Origin: Lachnospiraceae bacterium
GTDB taxonomy: Bacteria; Bacillota; Clostridia; Lachnospirales; Lachnospiraceae
Assembly (NCBI GenBank): GCA_017480565.1
Contig: JAFVAL010000036.1
Location: 1-39,314 of the forward strand
Length of the DNA: 39,314 bases
Direction: 5' to 3'
The notes beneath the pieces are model-generated. The model was not told the DNA's origin. It searched no databases and worked only from the letters and a program-made list of their open reading frames with translations. The position numbers were made by a program, and so were the translations under genes. Below, one piece after another: positions 8,706-17,014 of this stretch. Each line of letters begins with the position of its first letter. Position 1 is the first letter of the stretch.

Positions 8706-10102
8706 CAGCAATACCTCCTTAACGGACACTCGCCTGTCATCTCGGACGAGAAGTTTCTGCATTCGGTGCAAGCCGGACTCTCCCAGATGGAGATCCAGTC
8801 GTCGGTTAACATGTTGCCCAGAGGCTCATCGGAGAGCCAGCTCTGACACGGTACCACATTGCCGCCGGGGGTGATGGCCATGTTGGAGAGGCAGGCGCCA
8901 CAGGAGGGCGAAGGGATGTTGAGTTCATCGAAGACCTCCTGCGCGATCCAGCCAGGCGAGGTAAATGCAATCTCCATCCCATTGGCGTGGCAGTAGGCGA
9001 CGGCCTCGCGCAGGATCCCTTCCAATTCTTCGCTGGAAAGCTGGAGTTTTTCAGAGGCTTCTTCCAGCGCATTTCCGGTCGTGATCATCCCGGAGCAGGT
9101 GACGTAGATGACACCTTTTTCGTGTAGGAACTCCAAGGTCTTTACATAATCGCGGTTTAAGCTGCAAAGAGGCGTGTTGATGCTCACAGAAAGCCCCTCT
9201 GCGAGCGCATTTTCAATGCCTCTTACGGTGTTCTCATACTGCGCGGCGCCGACGAGTTGATTGTGTACCGCGGCATCTTCTGAGTAAAATGTGATCTGTA
9301 CGCTGTCAAGCTCGGCTTCGTGCAGCTTCTTGCAGTAGTCCTCGGTCAGCTTGATTCCATTCGTGTTGAGTCTGGAAATGAACCAGCGTGCGTAGGAAAT
9401 GAGTTCAAAAAGATCCTCGCGCATCGTCGGCTCGCCACCGGTGAAGGTGATCTGTGGGATGCCGACCTCGCGGCATTTGTCCAGAATCTTCTTCCAATCG
9501 TCGGTCGAAAGCTCTTCTTCGTCAGAATGCACCTGGCCTGCCGCGTAGCAGTGCACACACTTCTGGTTGCAGTGCCATTTGCCCTGCCGCGTCATCGCGC
9601 TGACCAACACGTCCATGCGGTGCGGCGCGTTCATGTAGTCCGCATACTCGCCAAGGCTCATGTAGTGAATCTCCGTCGTGACCTCCTCGCGGTACGCGAT
9701 CTGGCGCATCGTGGTATAGATCTCCTCGATGTTCTTCTGGATGCGCTTTTTCGAAAGCGCAGGGATGATCTGCTTGACATTCTGCGCAGTCTGTTCAAGG
9801 ATGTGCGCGATGTCCTTCTCGCTGATTTCCTTGCCGTCGTAGTGGTTCGTCTCACGGATCATTTCCGCTAAAATCACCGCAAAGACAAAGTTCACGGGGA
9901 TGATATCCGTACCATTGATGATAGCTATGCTCGGACTGAATGCATTTTCCTGCTTCTTCGGTGGAATTAGGTGGATGCGGATCGCGCCCGGGCCGTCCGG
10001 ATTAAGCGTCGTGTGCAGGACTTCGTCAAAAGTTGTGTCCATGTAGGATGTGATCCCGCGCACGGTTTTGGTGTTTCGAAATAGTTTTGGTATCGTGATC
10101 AT
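8705..10102 (-). CDS. radical SAM/SPASM protein, probable peptide-modifying maturase
   Basis: 465 residues. An N-terminal region of about 170 residues without clear motif (possibly substrate recognition) precedes the radical SAM core. CNQKCVHC (Cys 178, 182, 185) is the CxxxCxxC site for the S-adenosylmethionine-binding [4Fe-4S] cluster, and TFTGGEPTMRED is the GGEP motif. The C-terminal region has seven cysteines. The first part fits the SPASM pattern (CX9GX4C from CLSNMAITPG onward, then CTEC); the later spacings are looser. SPASM proteins often carry auxiliary clusters and modify ribosomal peptides. ATG 10102 overlaps the hydrolase stop (ATGA), with GGGAGG just upstream. The downstream gene encodes a Cys-rich tail protein, so thioether or related crosslinking of that tail is the working hypothesis. 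Heme- or cofactor-type functions cannot be excluded. Confidence 0.88.
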   Translation of the reverse strand: MITIPKLFRNTKTVRGITSYMDTTFDEVLHTTLNPDGPGAIRIHLIPPKKQENAFSPSIAIINGTDIIPVNFVFAVILAEMIRETNHYDGKEISEKDIAHILEQTAQNVKQIIPALSKKRIQKNIEEIYTTMRQIAYREEVTTEIHYMSLGEYADYMNAPHRMDVLVSAMTRQGKWHCNQKCVHCYAAGQVHSDEEELSTDDWKKILDKCREVGIPQITFTGGEPTMREDLFELISYARWFISRLNTNGIKLTEDYCKKLHEAELDSVQITFYSEDAAVHNQLVGAAQYENTVRGIENALAEGLSVSINTPLCSLNRDYVKTLEFLHEKGVIYVTCSGMITTGNALEEASEKLQLSSEELEGILREAVAYCHANGMEIAFTSPGWIAQEVFDELNIPSPSCGACLSNMAITPGGNVVPCQSWLSDEPLGNMLTDDWISIWESPACTECRNFSSEMTGECPLRRYC

Positions 10103-10848
10103 GGGTTTCCTCCCTTGATAAGATTCGTGATTGCGTCAGTAGTTTGATTTACTTGTTCTTCCGGGGAAATGCCTGGCGTTCCGTCACCCTTTTGCGGCCC
10201 GTAGGAGCCAAAGTAGGCGTGACAGCCACCCACGATGGTAACTTCTGTGGCAGTTGCGGGAAGATTTGCCTTTGCTTCTTCGTACTTCTTCCAGCCTAGC
10301 ACCTGGTCTTCGGAACCGACAACAGATAGAAATCCAAGATCGGAATCACGGAAATCCACTGTGGAATACGAAGCCAGGAAAATGATGCCATCAAATGCTT
10401 CCTCATGCTTTGCCAGGTACGAGGCCGCCATCACACCGCCGAGAGAATGTCCGGCGAGGTACCAGTCAGAGACCTCCGGGAAGAGCTCCCGCACGCCTTC
10501 CGCGGCATTCATGTCAAATACCGCCAGCCGGAAAGGCACTTCTAAGAGGACGCAGAGGATGTCTTCTTCGGCACACGAAGCCATCAAAGGCGCATAGGCT
10601 TCCGCTTCGACCTTACCTCCGGGATAGAAAACCAGGCCTGCCTCCGGATGCTCCGGTGCAAAGACATAACCAGTTCCATCAATGTGCTCGATGCTCACGC
10701 CTTCCGGCGGACTTGCAAAAACCGACAAAGCCGCCTCATCCGCATGATAATAGGTTTCCAGATAAAGGAGGCTCGCGGTAAGCACAATAGCCAGAAGAGC
10801 GAGAATAACGATAAGTGTCCTTTTTTTACGTACAGCCTGATTTTTCAT
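10099..10848 (-). CDS. membrane-anchored alpha/beta hydrolase
   Basis: 249 residues. One N-terminal membrane segment (11-30) after a basic start suggests an enzyme anchored with its catalytic domain outside the membrane. The nucleophile elbow is GHSLGG with Ser 135. Likely Asp is 181 (GSEDQV) and His is 210 (GGCHAYFGSYG). Length and motifs fit the compact alpha/beta hydrolase_5-type families, whose substrates are mostly unknown. It is the first gene of a three-gene operon with 4-nt and 1-nt overlaps to its followers. This implies a joint role with the radical SAM protein and the Cys-tail protein, perhaps release or trimming of an envelope product. That is inference. The stop TGA is shared with the next ATG. 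Confidence 0.85.
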   Translation of the reverse strand: MKNQAVRKKRTLIVILALLAIVLTASLLYLETYYHADEAALSVFASPPEGVSIEHIDGTGYVFAPEHPEAGLVFYPGGKVEAEAYAPLMASCAEEDILCVLLEVPFRLAVFDMNAAEGVRELFPEVSDWYLAGHSLGGVMAASYLAKHEEAFDGIIFLASYSTVDFRDSDLGFLSVVGSEDQVLGWKKYEEAKANLPATATEVTIVGGCHAYFGSYGPQKGDGTPGISPEEQVNQTTDAITNLIKGGNP

Positions 10849-10902
10849 GTTCCTTTACAAACGTCTTTCTTCTCTCGAAAACTATACGTTTTCTTTCTTT
10901 CG

Positions 10903-10911
10903 TGTTATAAT
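10903..10911 (+). promoter_or_regulatory. extended -10 promoter of the divergent membrane gene
   Basis: TGTTATAAT with no good -35 at 16-18 nt. It directly abuts the minus-strand -10. Confidence 0.45.
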
Positions 10912-10912
10912 G

Positions 10913-10941
10913 ATCATACACGAAATGAATCGAGAATTCAA
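10913..10941 (-). promoter_or_regulatory. promoter of the hydrolase-rSAM-Cys tail operon
   Basis: Read on the minus strand: TTGAAT (10941-10936), exactly 17 nt, TATGAT (10918-10913). It is back to back with a plus-strand -10 at 10906-10911, so the two divergent units probably compete for polymerase. Confidence 0.6.
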
Positions 10942-10971
10942 TTCATTTGCAATTTGGGAGGGAAACGAGAG

Positions 10972-11649
10972 ATGAGAGATGTGTTAATTGGATCGATGCC
11001 GGTGATGCTTTGGGTACTGACGGTGTTAAATGGCTTGTTTTTGGGTTTGCTGCTTTCGATGTATCGGAAGAATCCTGAGAAGAAGCTGTCGCTCATTATG
11101 GCACTTGTCGTGTTTGGTCTGTTTTATGATTCTTTGATGCTTGCGCTGGGAACCGTGCTGCCTGCGGGCGGACTGCTTAAGTCACTGAGCTTGTTCCGAT
11201 TTGTGTTTCACTGTGCACTCATTCCGCTTACATTTGTGATCTGCGCGGATGCGCTTGGCTTCGGGGCGAAAGCAAAAAAGGTTGTCTGGATCCTCACAGG
11301 CATTGTGATTGTGATCGGGATCGCTGCGGGATTCGCAACCGTGCTTTCACCTGCACAAGTGGGAAATGTCGTGCGCTACGCGTCCGATAAAACACTGACC
11401 CCCGGCTGGTCGGAGGGCATTCAAAACGGACTGTCTTACGGGCCGGTCGTGATCATGATGATCTGCGGTATCATTGCGTGGGTCAAGAGGAAGAATCCAC
11501 ATCTGTTCCTTGCAGGGCTTTTGATGTTTGTGTTTGCAGCGCTAGGGCCGGCAACCGGGAACTTTGATCTCATTTTCTATATCAGTATGTTTGGTGAATT
11601 GTTTATGACGTTGTTCTTCTGGCTGTATGCGAAGAAGGAAGAGAAGTAA
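10972..11649 (+). CDS. polytopic membrane protein, unknown
   Basis: Not recognised. 225 residues from ATG 10972, chosen because GGGAGGG lies about 10 nt upstream. The open frame continues far upstream only by chance, through the promoter region. About seven hydrophobic segments are visible (for example VMLWVLTVLNGLFLGLLL near the start), with short positively charged loops. The last residues are KKEEK. There is no motif for transport or catalysis. It is transcribed divergently from the radical SAM operon from overlapping promoters, which hints at shared regulation. It lies 16 nt before the next gene. Confidence 0.7.
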   Translation: MRDVLIGSMPVMLWVLTVLNGLFLGLLLSMYRKNPEKKLSLIMALVVFGLFYDSLMLALGTVLPAGGLLKSLSLFRFVFHCALIPLTFVICADALGFGAKAKKVVWILTGIVIVIGIAAGFATVLSPAQVGNVVRYASDKTLTPGWSEGIQNGLSYGPVVIMMICGIIAWVKRKNPHLFLAGLLMFVFAALGPATGNFDLIFYISMFGELFMTLFFWLYAKKEEK

Positions 11650-11665
11650 AAGGAAGGATTTATTT

Positions 11666-12553
11666 ATGGCATTCGTAGTGGATGGTTATCCGTATCAAAC
11701 ATTCAAGGAACGGTTAACATCAATTCCCCTTCCAAAGGTGTATTGGACCGATAAAGAGTGGCGAAGCGAAGTTATATCTGAACTGCGGCCTTACTTCATT
11801 CTGCCGAAAGCAGACTATGCAACATTTTTAAGGTGGATGAATGATGAATTTGCAATTCGAGAAGTGACTTCCGCCGATCTAAAAGCGGAAGACTTAAAAC
11901 ATGAGATCCAGACATATCGAAAAGGTCCTTCAGATCCGTTTTGGCTGCTTGAGAAAAACGAAGCCAGCAGAATATTCTATGAAACTGCATTTCGTGCAGG
12001 GGAGTGGACAAGCGAAGAGTACTACGATGATGCAATGATTGTGATCGGGTACAATGAAGAGATTGATGAATTCTACAGTAATTCTAACTTCTTGGAGCAT
12101 GTTCTCGCATATTTCCGCGGGATCAATGAGGAAGACCTGCGAAACGATACGCCATCTCTGTATCCGATTCGAACAGCACTGGCTTATGCCAGCAATTTGC
12201 ATGCTGTCCTTGAAGAGTATTCCGGTTATCGCGGAATCCAAATGATCCTTCGAGCGTTGCATACAGATACACTGGTTGTTTCAGGTCTGAATGGACGAAA
12301 AGCGACTGTCTCCGGTGAAGTATTTTTGCCTGTCTTCCGGCAGATATTTGCATCAGATGATATTCATATGGATACGCATTATCCAGAACCGGAGGATGGT
12401 GAAAAGTATCAGCTTGCCTTCACAGAGGCGGATGGGAAGACGATTTCGTTGACATTTGCAGGGGGAAGATTGTACTTCGAAGAGCGGGGACGTTTTGAAC
12501 TTGAGGAAGAAAAACAACAATTGTCAAATTGGATTCTAGAGATCCTCAGCTGA
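11666..12553 (+). CDS. cytoplasmic protein of unknown function
   Basis: Not recognised. 295 residues from ATG 11666, preceded by AAGGAAGGA at a suitable distance; an earlier in-frame start at 11627 would overlap the previous gene and lacks a site. The protein is soluble and acidic, with many aromatic residues and no signal peptide, membrane segment or obvious catalytic motif. The C-terminal third looks like an alternating beta region ending in a helix. It probably shares a transcript with 10972-11649 (16-nt gap). Confidence 0.65.
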   Translation: MAFVVDGYPYQTFKERLTSIPLPKVYWTDKEWRSEVISELRPYFILPKADYATFLRWMNDEFAIREVTSADLKAEDLKHEIQTYRKGPSDPFWLLEKNEASRIFYETAFRAGEWTSEEYYDDAMIVIGYNEEIDEFYSNSNFLEHVLAYFRGINEEDLRNDTPSLYPIRTALAYASNLHAVLEEYSGYRGIQMILRALHTDTLVVSGLNGRKATVSGEVFLPVFRQIFASDDIHMDTHYPEPEDGEKYQLAFTEADGKTISLTFAGGRLYFEERGRFELEEEKQQLSNWILEILS

Positions 12554-12640
12554 TAAAAAATCATGCAACCTTAAGAAGCCTTTGCGGGTGTTTAGAGTAG
12601 AAGCGATGTTTTTATTTTTCTAAAGAAGGAGATTACTCAC

Positions 12641-13468
12641 ATGAAAAGAACGTTGATTTTACTGGGCATCTTTGCGGGGCTCCTCCTCCTTGTTTCTTGT
12701 AAGAAAGAGGTGAAGGAAGAGGAGAAGTGGGTCGTTGAGGGCATCTATATGAAGACTGCCGGGACGGACATGATTTACATTGAAAATGAAGGTCCTTGCC
12801 TGATGGAGAATCTGAGCGAGGAGCAGAAGCAAATGTTGGCAGAGCATAAAACCGGGGATCGCATTTCTGTGGAGATTGATATCATTCAGGAGACCTATCC
12901 AGGGCATTGTTATCCGAAGGAAGTGGCATTTCTGGAAGAGGGAGATGTATCTTCACTGAATGTGGAGGAACTAATGAATCTGCGTAACATGGGCTACCTT
13001 GTGATCACGGACGATCATCCTGATGGCTTGCCAAAGTTTGAGTTTTCGTTGACTTGGGGTGTCTACGGGATCAGTTCGTATGACAGCGTGAGCGGAAAGC
13101 TTGTTAAGACCAAGGATGCGACGCATCCCGAGGAGTACGTGACGACGCATATGCTGACGACGGAGGAGAGAACGAAGGTCTGGCAGAGCCTGATGTCGAT
13201 GAGTTATGAGTCACTGCCGAAGGACTATGATCCATGTGAGGGGCTAAAATCTGAGCCAAGCGAGACAATTCTTCTTCACGTGGAAGTGGAGGGGAAAACG
13301 TACGATGTACAGTGTAAGAACATCGCGCTCATGACGCAGGATGAGTTAAAGAACGTGTCATCCAATGCAGGACGAGATTTCTTTCGGGGAATCTGGCAGA
13401 TTTGCTCGCTACTGCAGCAGACAGAGGAGTGGCAGGCGCTGCCGGAGTATGAGTTTTTGTATGATTGA
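12641..13468 (+). CDS. lipoprotein of unknown function
   Basis: 275 residues. A type II signal peptide is clear: MKRT, a hydrophobic core, and the lipobox LVSC with Cys 20 as the lipidation site. KKEVKEEEK follows the cysteine. The mature domain is acidic with mixed alpha/beta character. The start has AAGAAGGAG about 10 nt upstream. It is preceded by an 87-nt gap with no clear terminator, so it could belong to the transcript of the two genes before it. No family was recognised, and a role at the outer face of the membrane is all that can be said. Confidence 0.75.
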   Translation: MKRTLILLGIFAGLLLLVSCKKEVKEEEKWVVEGIYMKTAGTDMIYIENEGPCLMENLSEEQKQMLAEHKTGDRISVEIDIIQETYPGHCYPKEVAFLEEGDVSSLNVEELMNLRNMGYLVITDDHPDGLPKFEFSLTWGVYGISSYDSVSGKLVKTKDATHPEEYVTTHMLTTEERTKVWQSLMSMSYESLPKDYDPCEGLKSEPSETILLHVEVEGKTYDVQCKNIALMTQDELKNVSSNAGRDFFRGIWQICSLLQQTEEWQALPEYEFLYD

Positions 13469-13508
13469 AGAAACCATCTTGCTGTTATAACCACTCAACA
13501 TTATGGTA

Positions 13509-13537
13509 TTGATATTATGATGGATCCTGCTTATACT
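13509..13537 (+). promoter_or_regulatory. strong sigma-A promoter in a gene-free interval
   Basis: TTGATA (13509-13514), 17-nt spacer, TATACT (13532-13537). It lies 41 nt after the lipoprotein stop, and the next start codon is about 355 nt downstream. Confidence 0.55.
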
Positions 13538-13543
13538 ATATGT

Positions 13544-13662
13544 GAGCAGTGAACCCTACTGTGAGTGGGAACGATAAAAGCGGTGAATCCTACCGTAAAG
13601 TGGAAACGATCTGAGGCTGCACACCATCAGTAAGTGTAGCCTCATTTGCTTTGATCGTTTTA
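13544..13662 (+). ncRNA. candidate small RNA or structured leader with a 34-nt direct repeat
   Basis: Begins just after the promoter at 13509-13537. Two imperfect copies of a 34-nt unit (13546 and 13580, with the cores CCTACTGTGAGTGG and CCTACCGTAAAGTGG) can each form a small hairpin. Then AAACGATC (13604-13611) pairs with GATCGTTT (13653-13660), enclosing a second stem of GAGGCTGCACAC (13613-13624) with GTGTAGCCTC (13634-13643). The nested stem ends in TTTTA, so it could terminate. No known riboswitch class was recognised. It may be an independent small RNA or the 5' part of a long leader for the rhamnosidase. Confidence 0.35.
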
Positions 13663-13667
13663 CTTAT

Positions 13668-13697
13668 GTATAGATTAGTAAAGTATAGATTAGTAAA
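13668..13697 (+). repeat. two perfect tandem copies of a 15-bp unit
   Basis: GTATAGATTAGTAAA occurs at 13668-13682 and 13683-13697. The rest of the interval up to 13840 shows no other structure I can name. Confidence 0.7.
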
Positions 13698-13840
13698 GTC
13701 AAGTGAGAAACCGAACATCAAAGGACGATCGTGAGAAATATATACTCTTGAAGAATGCATAAGGCAGAGTACTTTTATCGCAAATTTGGAATAAAAAAGC
13801 CAAATTAGGGATACTGCATTTGCCAGAGTTCATGTACAAT

Positions 13841-13876
13841 AGGATTATACAGAGCAAACTGTGTAATCCTTTTTTT
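13841..13876 (+). terminator. intrinsic terminator or attenuator just before the second rhamnosidase
   Basis: AGGATTATACAG (13841-13852) pairs with CTGTGTAATCCT (13859-13870) over a 6-nt loop; one pair is G-U. Seven or eight T residues follow. It ends only about 15 nt before the start codon at 13892, so any RNA from upstream must read through it to express the gene. Confidence 0.72.
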
Positions 13877-13891
13877 AATGGAGTAATTGAG

Positions 13892-16594
13892 ATGAGAATC
13901 GAGCAATGTAAGTGTAATCACATGATCAACCCTGTCGGCTATACATTTTCACACACGGTCTTTTCCTGGAGCGTGAAAGAGGCGAAGGGGACCGAGGCGG
14001 AGGCTTCCCGCATCGTGGTCAAGGAGGGAGAGAACGTCATCTGTGATACTGGTTGGAGCCAGTTGGATGATCTGGCTTGCGACCTTCCTTTGACGCTGAA
14101 GGCGCGTACCAGATATATCTGGACCGTGGCAGTGAGAAGCAACGCCGGGGAAGAGGCAGTGAGTGACGAGAACTATTTTGAGACTTCGAAAATGGAGGAG
14201 CCTTGGGCGGCTTCCTGGATTGGGTGTGAAGCGTCCGAAGGGAGACATCCGATCTTTTCAAAGAAGATTGCCTGCAAAGGAGATGTGGCTTCAGCAAGAC
14301 TTTACATCAGCGGCCTGGGTTTATATGAGGCGCGGATTGACGGTGTGAAGGTGGGGGAAGAGTACCTGACACCTTTTTATAATGATTACCGCAACTGGGT
14401 GCAGTATGTGACGTATGATGTCACGGAGATGGTAAATAACGACGCAGAGCTTGCAGTGGAGCTTGGCAATGGCTGGTGCAAGGGAAGATTAGGATTCTCG
14501 CAGGATCCGAGACCAGCTTTTGATGGTACCTGGCGGCTGATCGCAGAGCTTCGCCTGACCTATGCAGATGGCAGCGAGGATGTGATCGGAACGGATGAAA
14601 GCTGGGATGTCTGCCTCGGGACGACGACATTTTCCAATATCTATGATGGAGAGCACCGTGACGATACGCTGGGCGTGACGCCGGCTGGCAAGGCGATTTT
14701 GATCGATGCGCCACAGGGTGAGCTGATGGCCAGAAAAAGCGTAAGATTGCTGGCGCAGAAGACATTTGCGGTCAAGGAAGTGATCCAGACACCGGCGGGT
14801 GAGACCGTGCTTAACATCGGTCAGAACATCTCCGGTATCTTCCGCCTGCACGTAAATGAAGAGGCCGGAACCGTGATTCATCTGCAGTTTGGCGAGATCC
14901 TGCAGGGCGGCAACTTCTACAATGACAACTTGCGGTCTGCGAAGGCGGAATACTATTACACCAGCGATGGCACCGAGAAGGTGATCGAGCCGAAGTTTAC
15001 CTTCTTTGGCTATCAGTTTGTCAAGATCGAAGGCGCGAAAAACTTCAAACCGGAAGATTTTACCGCAGTGGCAATCTATTCGGAGATTCCGGATGTCGGT
15101 TTTGTGACGACGGGACATGAGCTGGTCAACAAGGTGATCGAGAATACTCGCTGGGGCATGAGAGATAATTTCGTCGACACACCGACCGACTGCCCGCAGA
15201 GAGACGAGCGTCTTGGCTGGACGGGTGATGCACAGGTCTTCTCAGGTACTGCGCTTTACCTTGCGGATACGTATGCATTTTACAATAAGTTCCTCTACGA
15301 TATGCACACCGAGCAGAAGGTCAATGATGGCATGGTGCCGGATTTTGTGCCTTACCCGGGTGAAAGCGTCAGTTGTGCGACGGCTTGGGGCGACGCGGCG
15401 ACGATCATTCCGTGGAACATGTATCTGTACACAGGCGATGACACGATTTTGAAAGATCGTTACGAGGACATGAAGGCCTGGGTGGATTACATCACAAAGC
15501 TGGATGGAAATGATCACGCATGGCGCAGACATTTCCACTACGGAGACTGGCTGGCGTTAGATAGCTTGTATGAGACCGTAGACGCGGTGTATGGTGCGAC
15601 AGATGAAGGGTTCATTGCGGACGTGTTCTACCGCAAGAGTGCGCTGATTGTGGCAAAGGCCGCAAGACACCTGGGCAAGGAAGAGGAAGCGAAGAAATAC
15701 GAAGCGCTGGCAGAAAAGATTCTCTCTGGTATCGTGGAAGAATACTATTCGCCGACTGGACGTTGCTGCCTGCCGACGATGACCGCAAGCCTGCTTACGA
15801 TCACGGAAGATCTGAATGACAAAGAACGCGCCGCAAAGAAGCTGGCAGAGCTTCTGGAGTACTCGAATGGCAAGTTAAAGACTGGCTTTATCGGCACACC
15901 GCTGCTTTGCAAGACCTTGTCTGACATCGGCATGAGAGACCGTGCCTTTGGCCTTCTGTTAAATGAAGAGTATCCGGGCTGGCTATATGAGGTGAAAATG
16001 GGTGCGACCACGATCTGGGAGCGCTGGAACAGCGTCAACCCGGACGGAAGCATTTCCTCCACGGGCATGAATAGTTTGAACCACTATTCCTACGGCGCGG
16101 TTGTGGAATGGATCTTCTCGCATGTGGCGGGTATCCGTCGGTTTGAGGAAGTGCCAGGATTTAAGCACGTGGTGATCGCACCGGAGCTGAACAGGAAGCT
16201 TGGGAAGGTGTCCTGCGACTACCGTGGTTATCATGTGGCGTGGGAGATTCTCGATGTGAACCACGTGAAAGTGAACGTGACGGTTCCATTTGGACGTCTG
16301 GCAAATGTGATTCTTCCGGCTTCCGACGGGGCGGAGAAGGCGCTTGCGGCGGGAAGCTATGAGTTTACTTATGAGACAGCTGCTCCGCTCTGGGGAGGAT
16401 ATTCCACGAACTCAACGATCAAAGAACTGATGGCAGACCCTGACGTGAAAGCGTTTTTACTCAGTGAATATCCGCAGATCACACAGGTGCCGCCGTCCAT
16501 GGGGCAAATGAGTCTGCGGGCGCTCGCTTCGTTGGGGGGAGAAGTGCCGGAAGAGCAGATGAAGCAGTTAGACGCGGCGTTAGCGGCGCTGTAA
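13892..16594 (+). CDS. GH78 alpha-L-rhamnosidase
   Basis: 900 residues from ATG 13892 (TGGAG 8 nt upstream). No signal peptide, so cytoplasmic cleavage of terminal alpha-L-rhamnose is likely. Order: N-terminal fibronectin-like and lectin-like beta domains (1-330); the catalytic (alpha/alpha)6 barrel from about 400; the hallmark TDCPQRDERLGWTGD within the block at residues 425-446, containing the acidic catalytic residues; then a C-terminal beta domain. An extra tail of about 70 residues (ending DAALAAL) resembles a small helical appendage. The strongest regulatory clue is the terminator right before the ribosome-binding site. Together with the divergent GH78 at 1895 it shows capacity for rhamnose-containing glycans. 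No rhamnose isomerase or kinase is in the window. Confidence 0.92.
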   Translation: MRIEQCKCNHMINPVGYTFSHTVFSWSVKEAKGTEAEASRIVVKEGENVICDTGWSQLDDLACDLPLTLKARTRYIWTVAVRSNAGEEAVSDENYFETSKMEEPWAASWIGCEASEGRHPIFSKKIACKGDVASARLYISGLGLYEARIDGVKVGEEYLTPFYNDYRNWVQYVTYDVTEMVNNDAELAVELGNGWCKGRLGFSQDPRPAFDGTWRLIAELRLTYADGSEDVIGTDESWDVCLGTTTFSNIYDGEHRDDTLGVTPAGKAILIDAPQGELMARKSVRLLAQKTFAVKEVIQTPAGETVLNIGQNISGIFRLHVNEEAGTVIHLQFGEILQGGNFYNDNLRSAKAEYYYTSDGTEKVIEPKFTFFGYQFVKIEGAKNFKPEDFTAVAIYSEIPDVGFVTTGHELVNKVIENTRWGMRDNFVDTPTDCPQRDERLGWTGDAQVFSGTALYLADTYAFYNKFLYDMHTEQKVNDGMVPDFVPYPGESVSCATAWGDAATIIPWNMYLYTGDDTILKDRYEDMKAWVDYITKLDGNDHAWRRHFHYGDWLALDSLYETVDAVYGATDEGFIADVFYRKSALIVAKAARHLGKEEEAKKYEALAEKILSGIVEEYYSPTGRCCLPTMTASLLTITEDLNDKERAAKKLAELLEYSNGKLKTGFIGTPLLCKTLSDIGMRDRAFGLLLNEEYPGWLYEVKMGATTIWERWNSVNPDGSISSTGMNSLNHYSYGAVVEWIFSHVAGIRRFEEVPGFKHVVIAPELNRKLGKVSCDYRGYHVAWEILDVNHVKVNVTVPFGRLANVILPASDGAEKALAAGSYEFTYETAAPLWGGYSTNSTIKELMADPDVKAFLLSEYPQITQVPPSMGQMSLRALASLGGEVPEEQMKQLDAALAAL

Positions 16595-16612
16595 GTGGCA
16601 TGAGAGAAAAAG

Positions 16613-16638
16613 CAAGGCAGCCTTAGGGCTGCCTTGTT
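16613..16638 (+). terminator. terminator hairpin after the second rhamnosidase
   Basis: CAAGGCAGCC (16613-16622) pairs perfectly with GGCTGCCTTG (16627-16636) over the loop TTAG. The T tail is short. Confidence 0.55.
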
Positions 16639-16669
16639 CCGAGTTTCTGTGACTCATGCTGAGAATTGC

Positions 16670-16993
16670 GACCCTGTGGAAGATTTGTTGCTCACAGGAT
16701 CAACGTGCTTTTTCGTCATATTTGAAAATGAGACCCTGTGAGAAAAAATATCTTCACAGGGCCAGACTTTTTTTAGATGAATTTGGAATGTGTAGATCCT
16801 GATAGGCCATCCATATTCTCAGGGTACAAAAGCGAAGACCCTATGACAAGTTTTTGCCTACAGGGTCGCAATAATTGTCTGTCCATGCTTTTACCTTGTA
16901 CCCTGACAAGACAATTTGCCCCACAGGATCTCCACGCAAGACTGTCCTCTTTAATACCCATTGCCCTCAGAGATAGATTTGCTTCACAGGGTC
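16670..16993. repeat. array A: six dyad elements of 31-33 nt at about 62-63 nt spacing
   Basis: Elements at 16670-16701, 16732-16763, 16795-16827, 16837-16867, 16898-16930 and 16961-16993. Ends follow GACCCTGTG and CACAGGGTC; the centres are degenerate and often contain ATTTGC. The third and fifth begin or end with GTACCCTG/CAGGGTAC variants, and the third matches the reverse complement of the fifth. Gaps are 30, 31, 9, 30 and 30 nt; the 9-nt gap looks like a 21-nt deletion. The array fills the space between two convergent genes. No cas genes are nearby. Confidence 0.75.
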
Positions 16994-17014
16994 ACAAGGT
17001 AAACTTGAAAACAA

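Noticed and set aside
9320-9871. Plus-strand open frame of 183 codons within the radical SAM gene
   Set aside because: Antisense shadow of a gene with clear motifs; no ribosome-binding site or family resemblance.
16670-16993. CRISPR array
   Set aside because: Element centres are not conserved, one element is inverted, one gap is 9 nt, and no cas genes are present. The ends form simple dyads instead.
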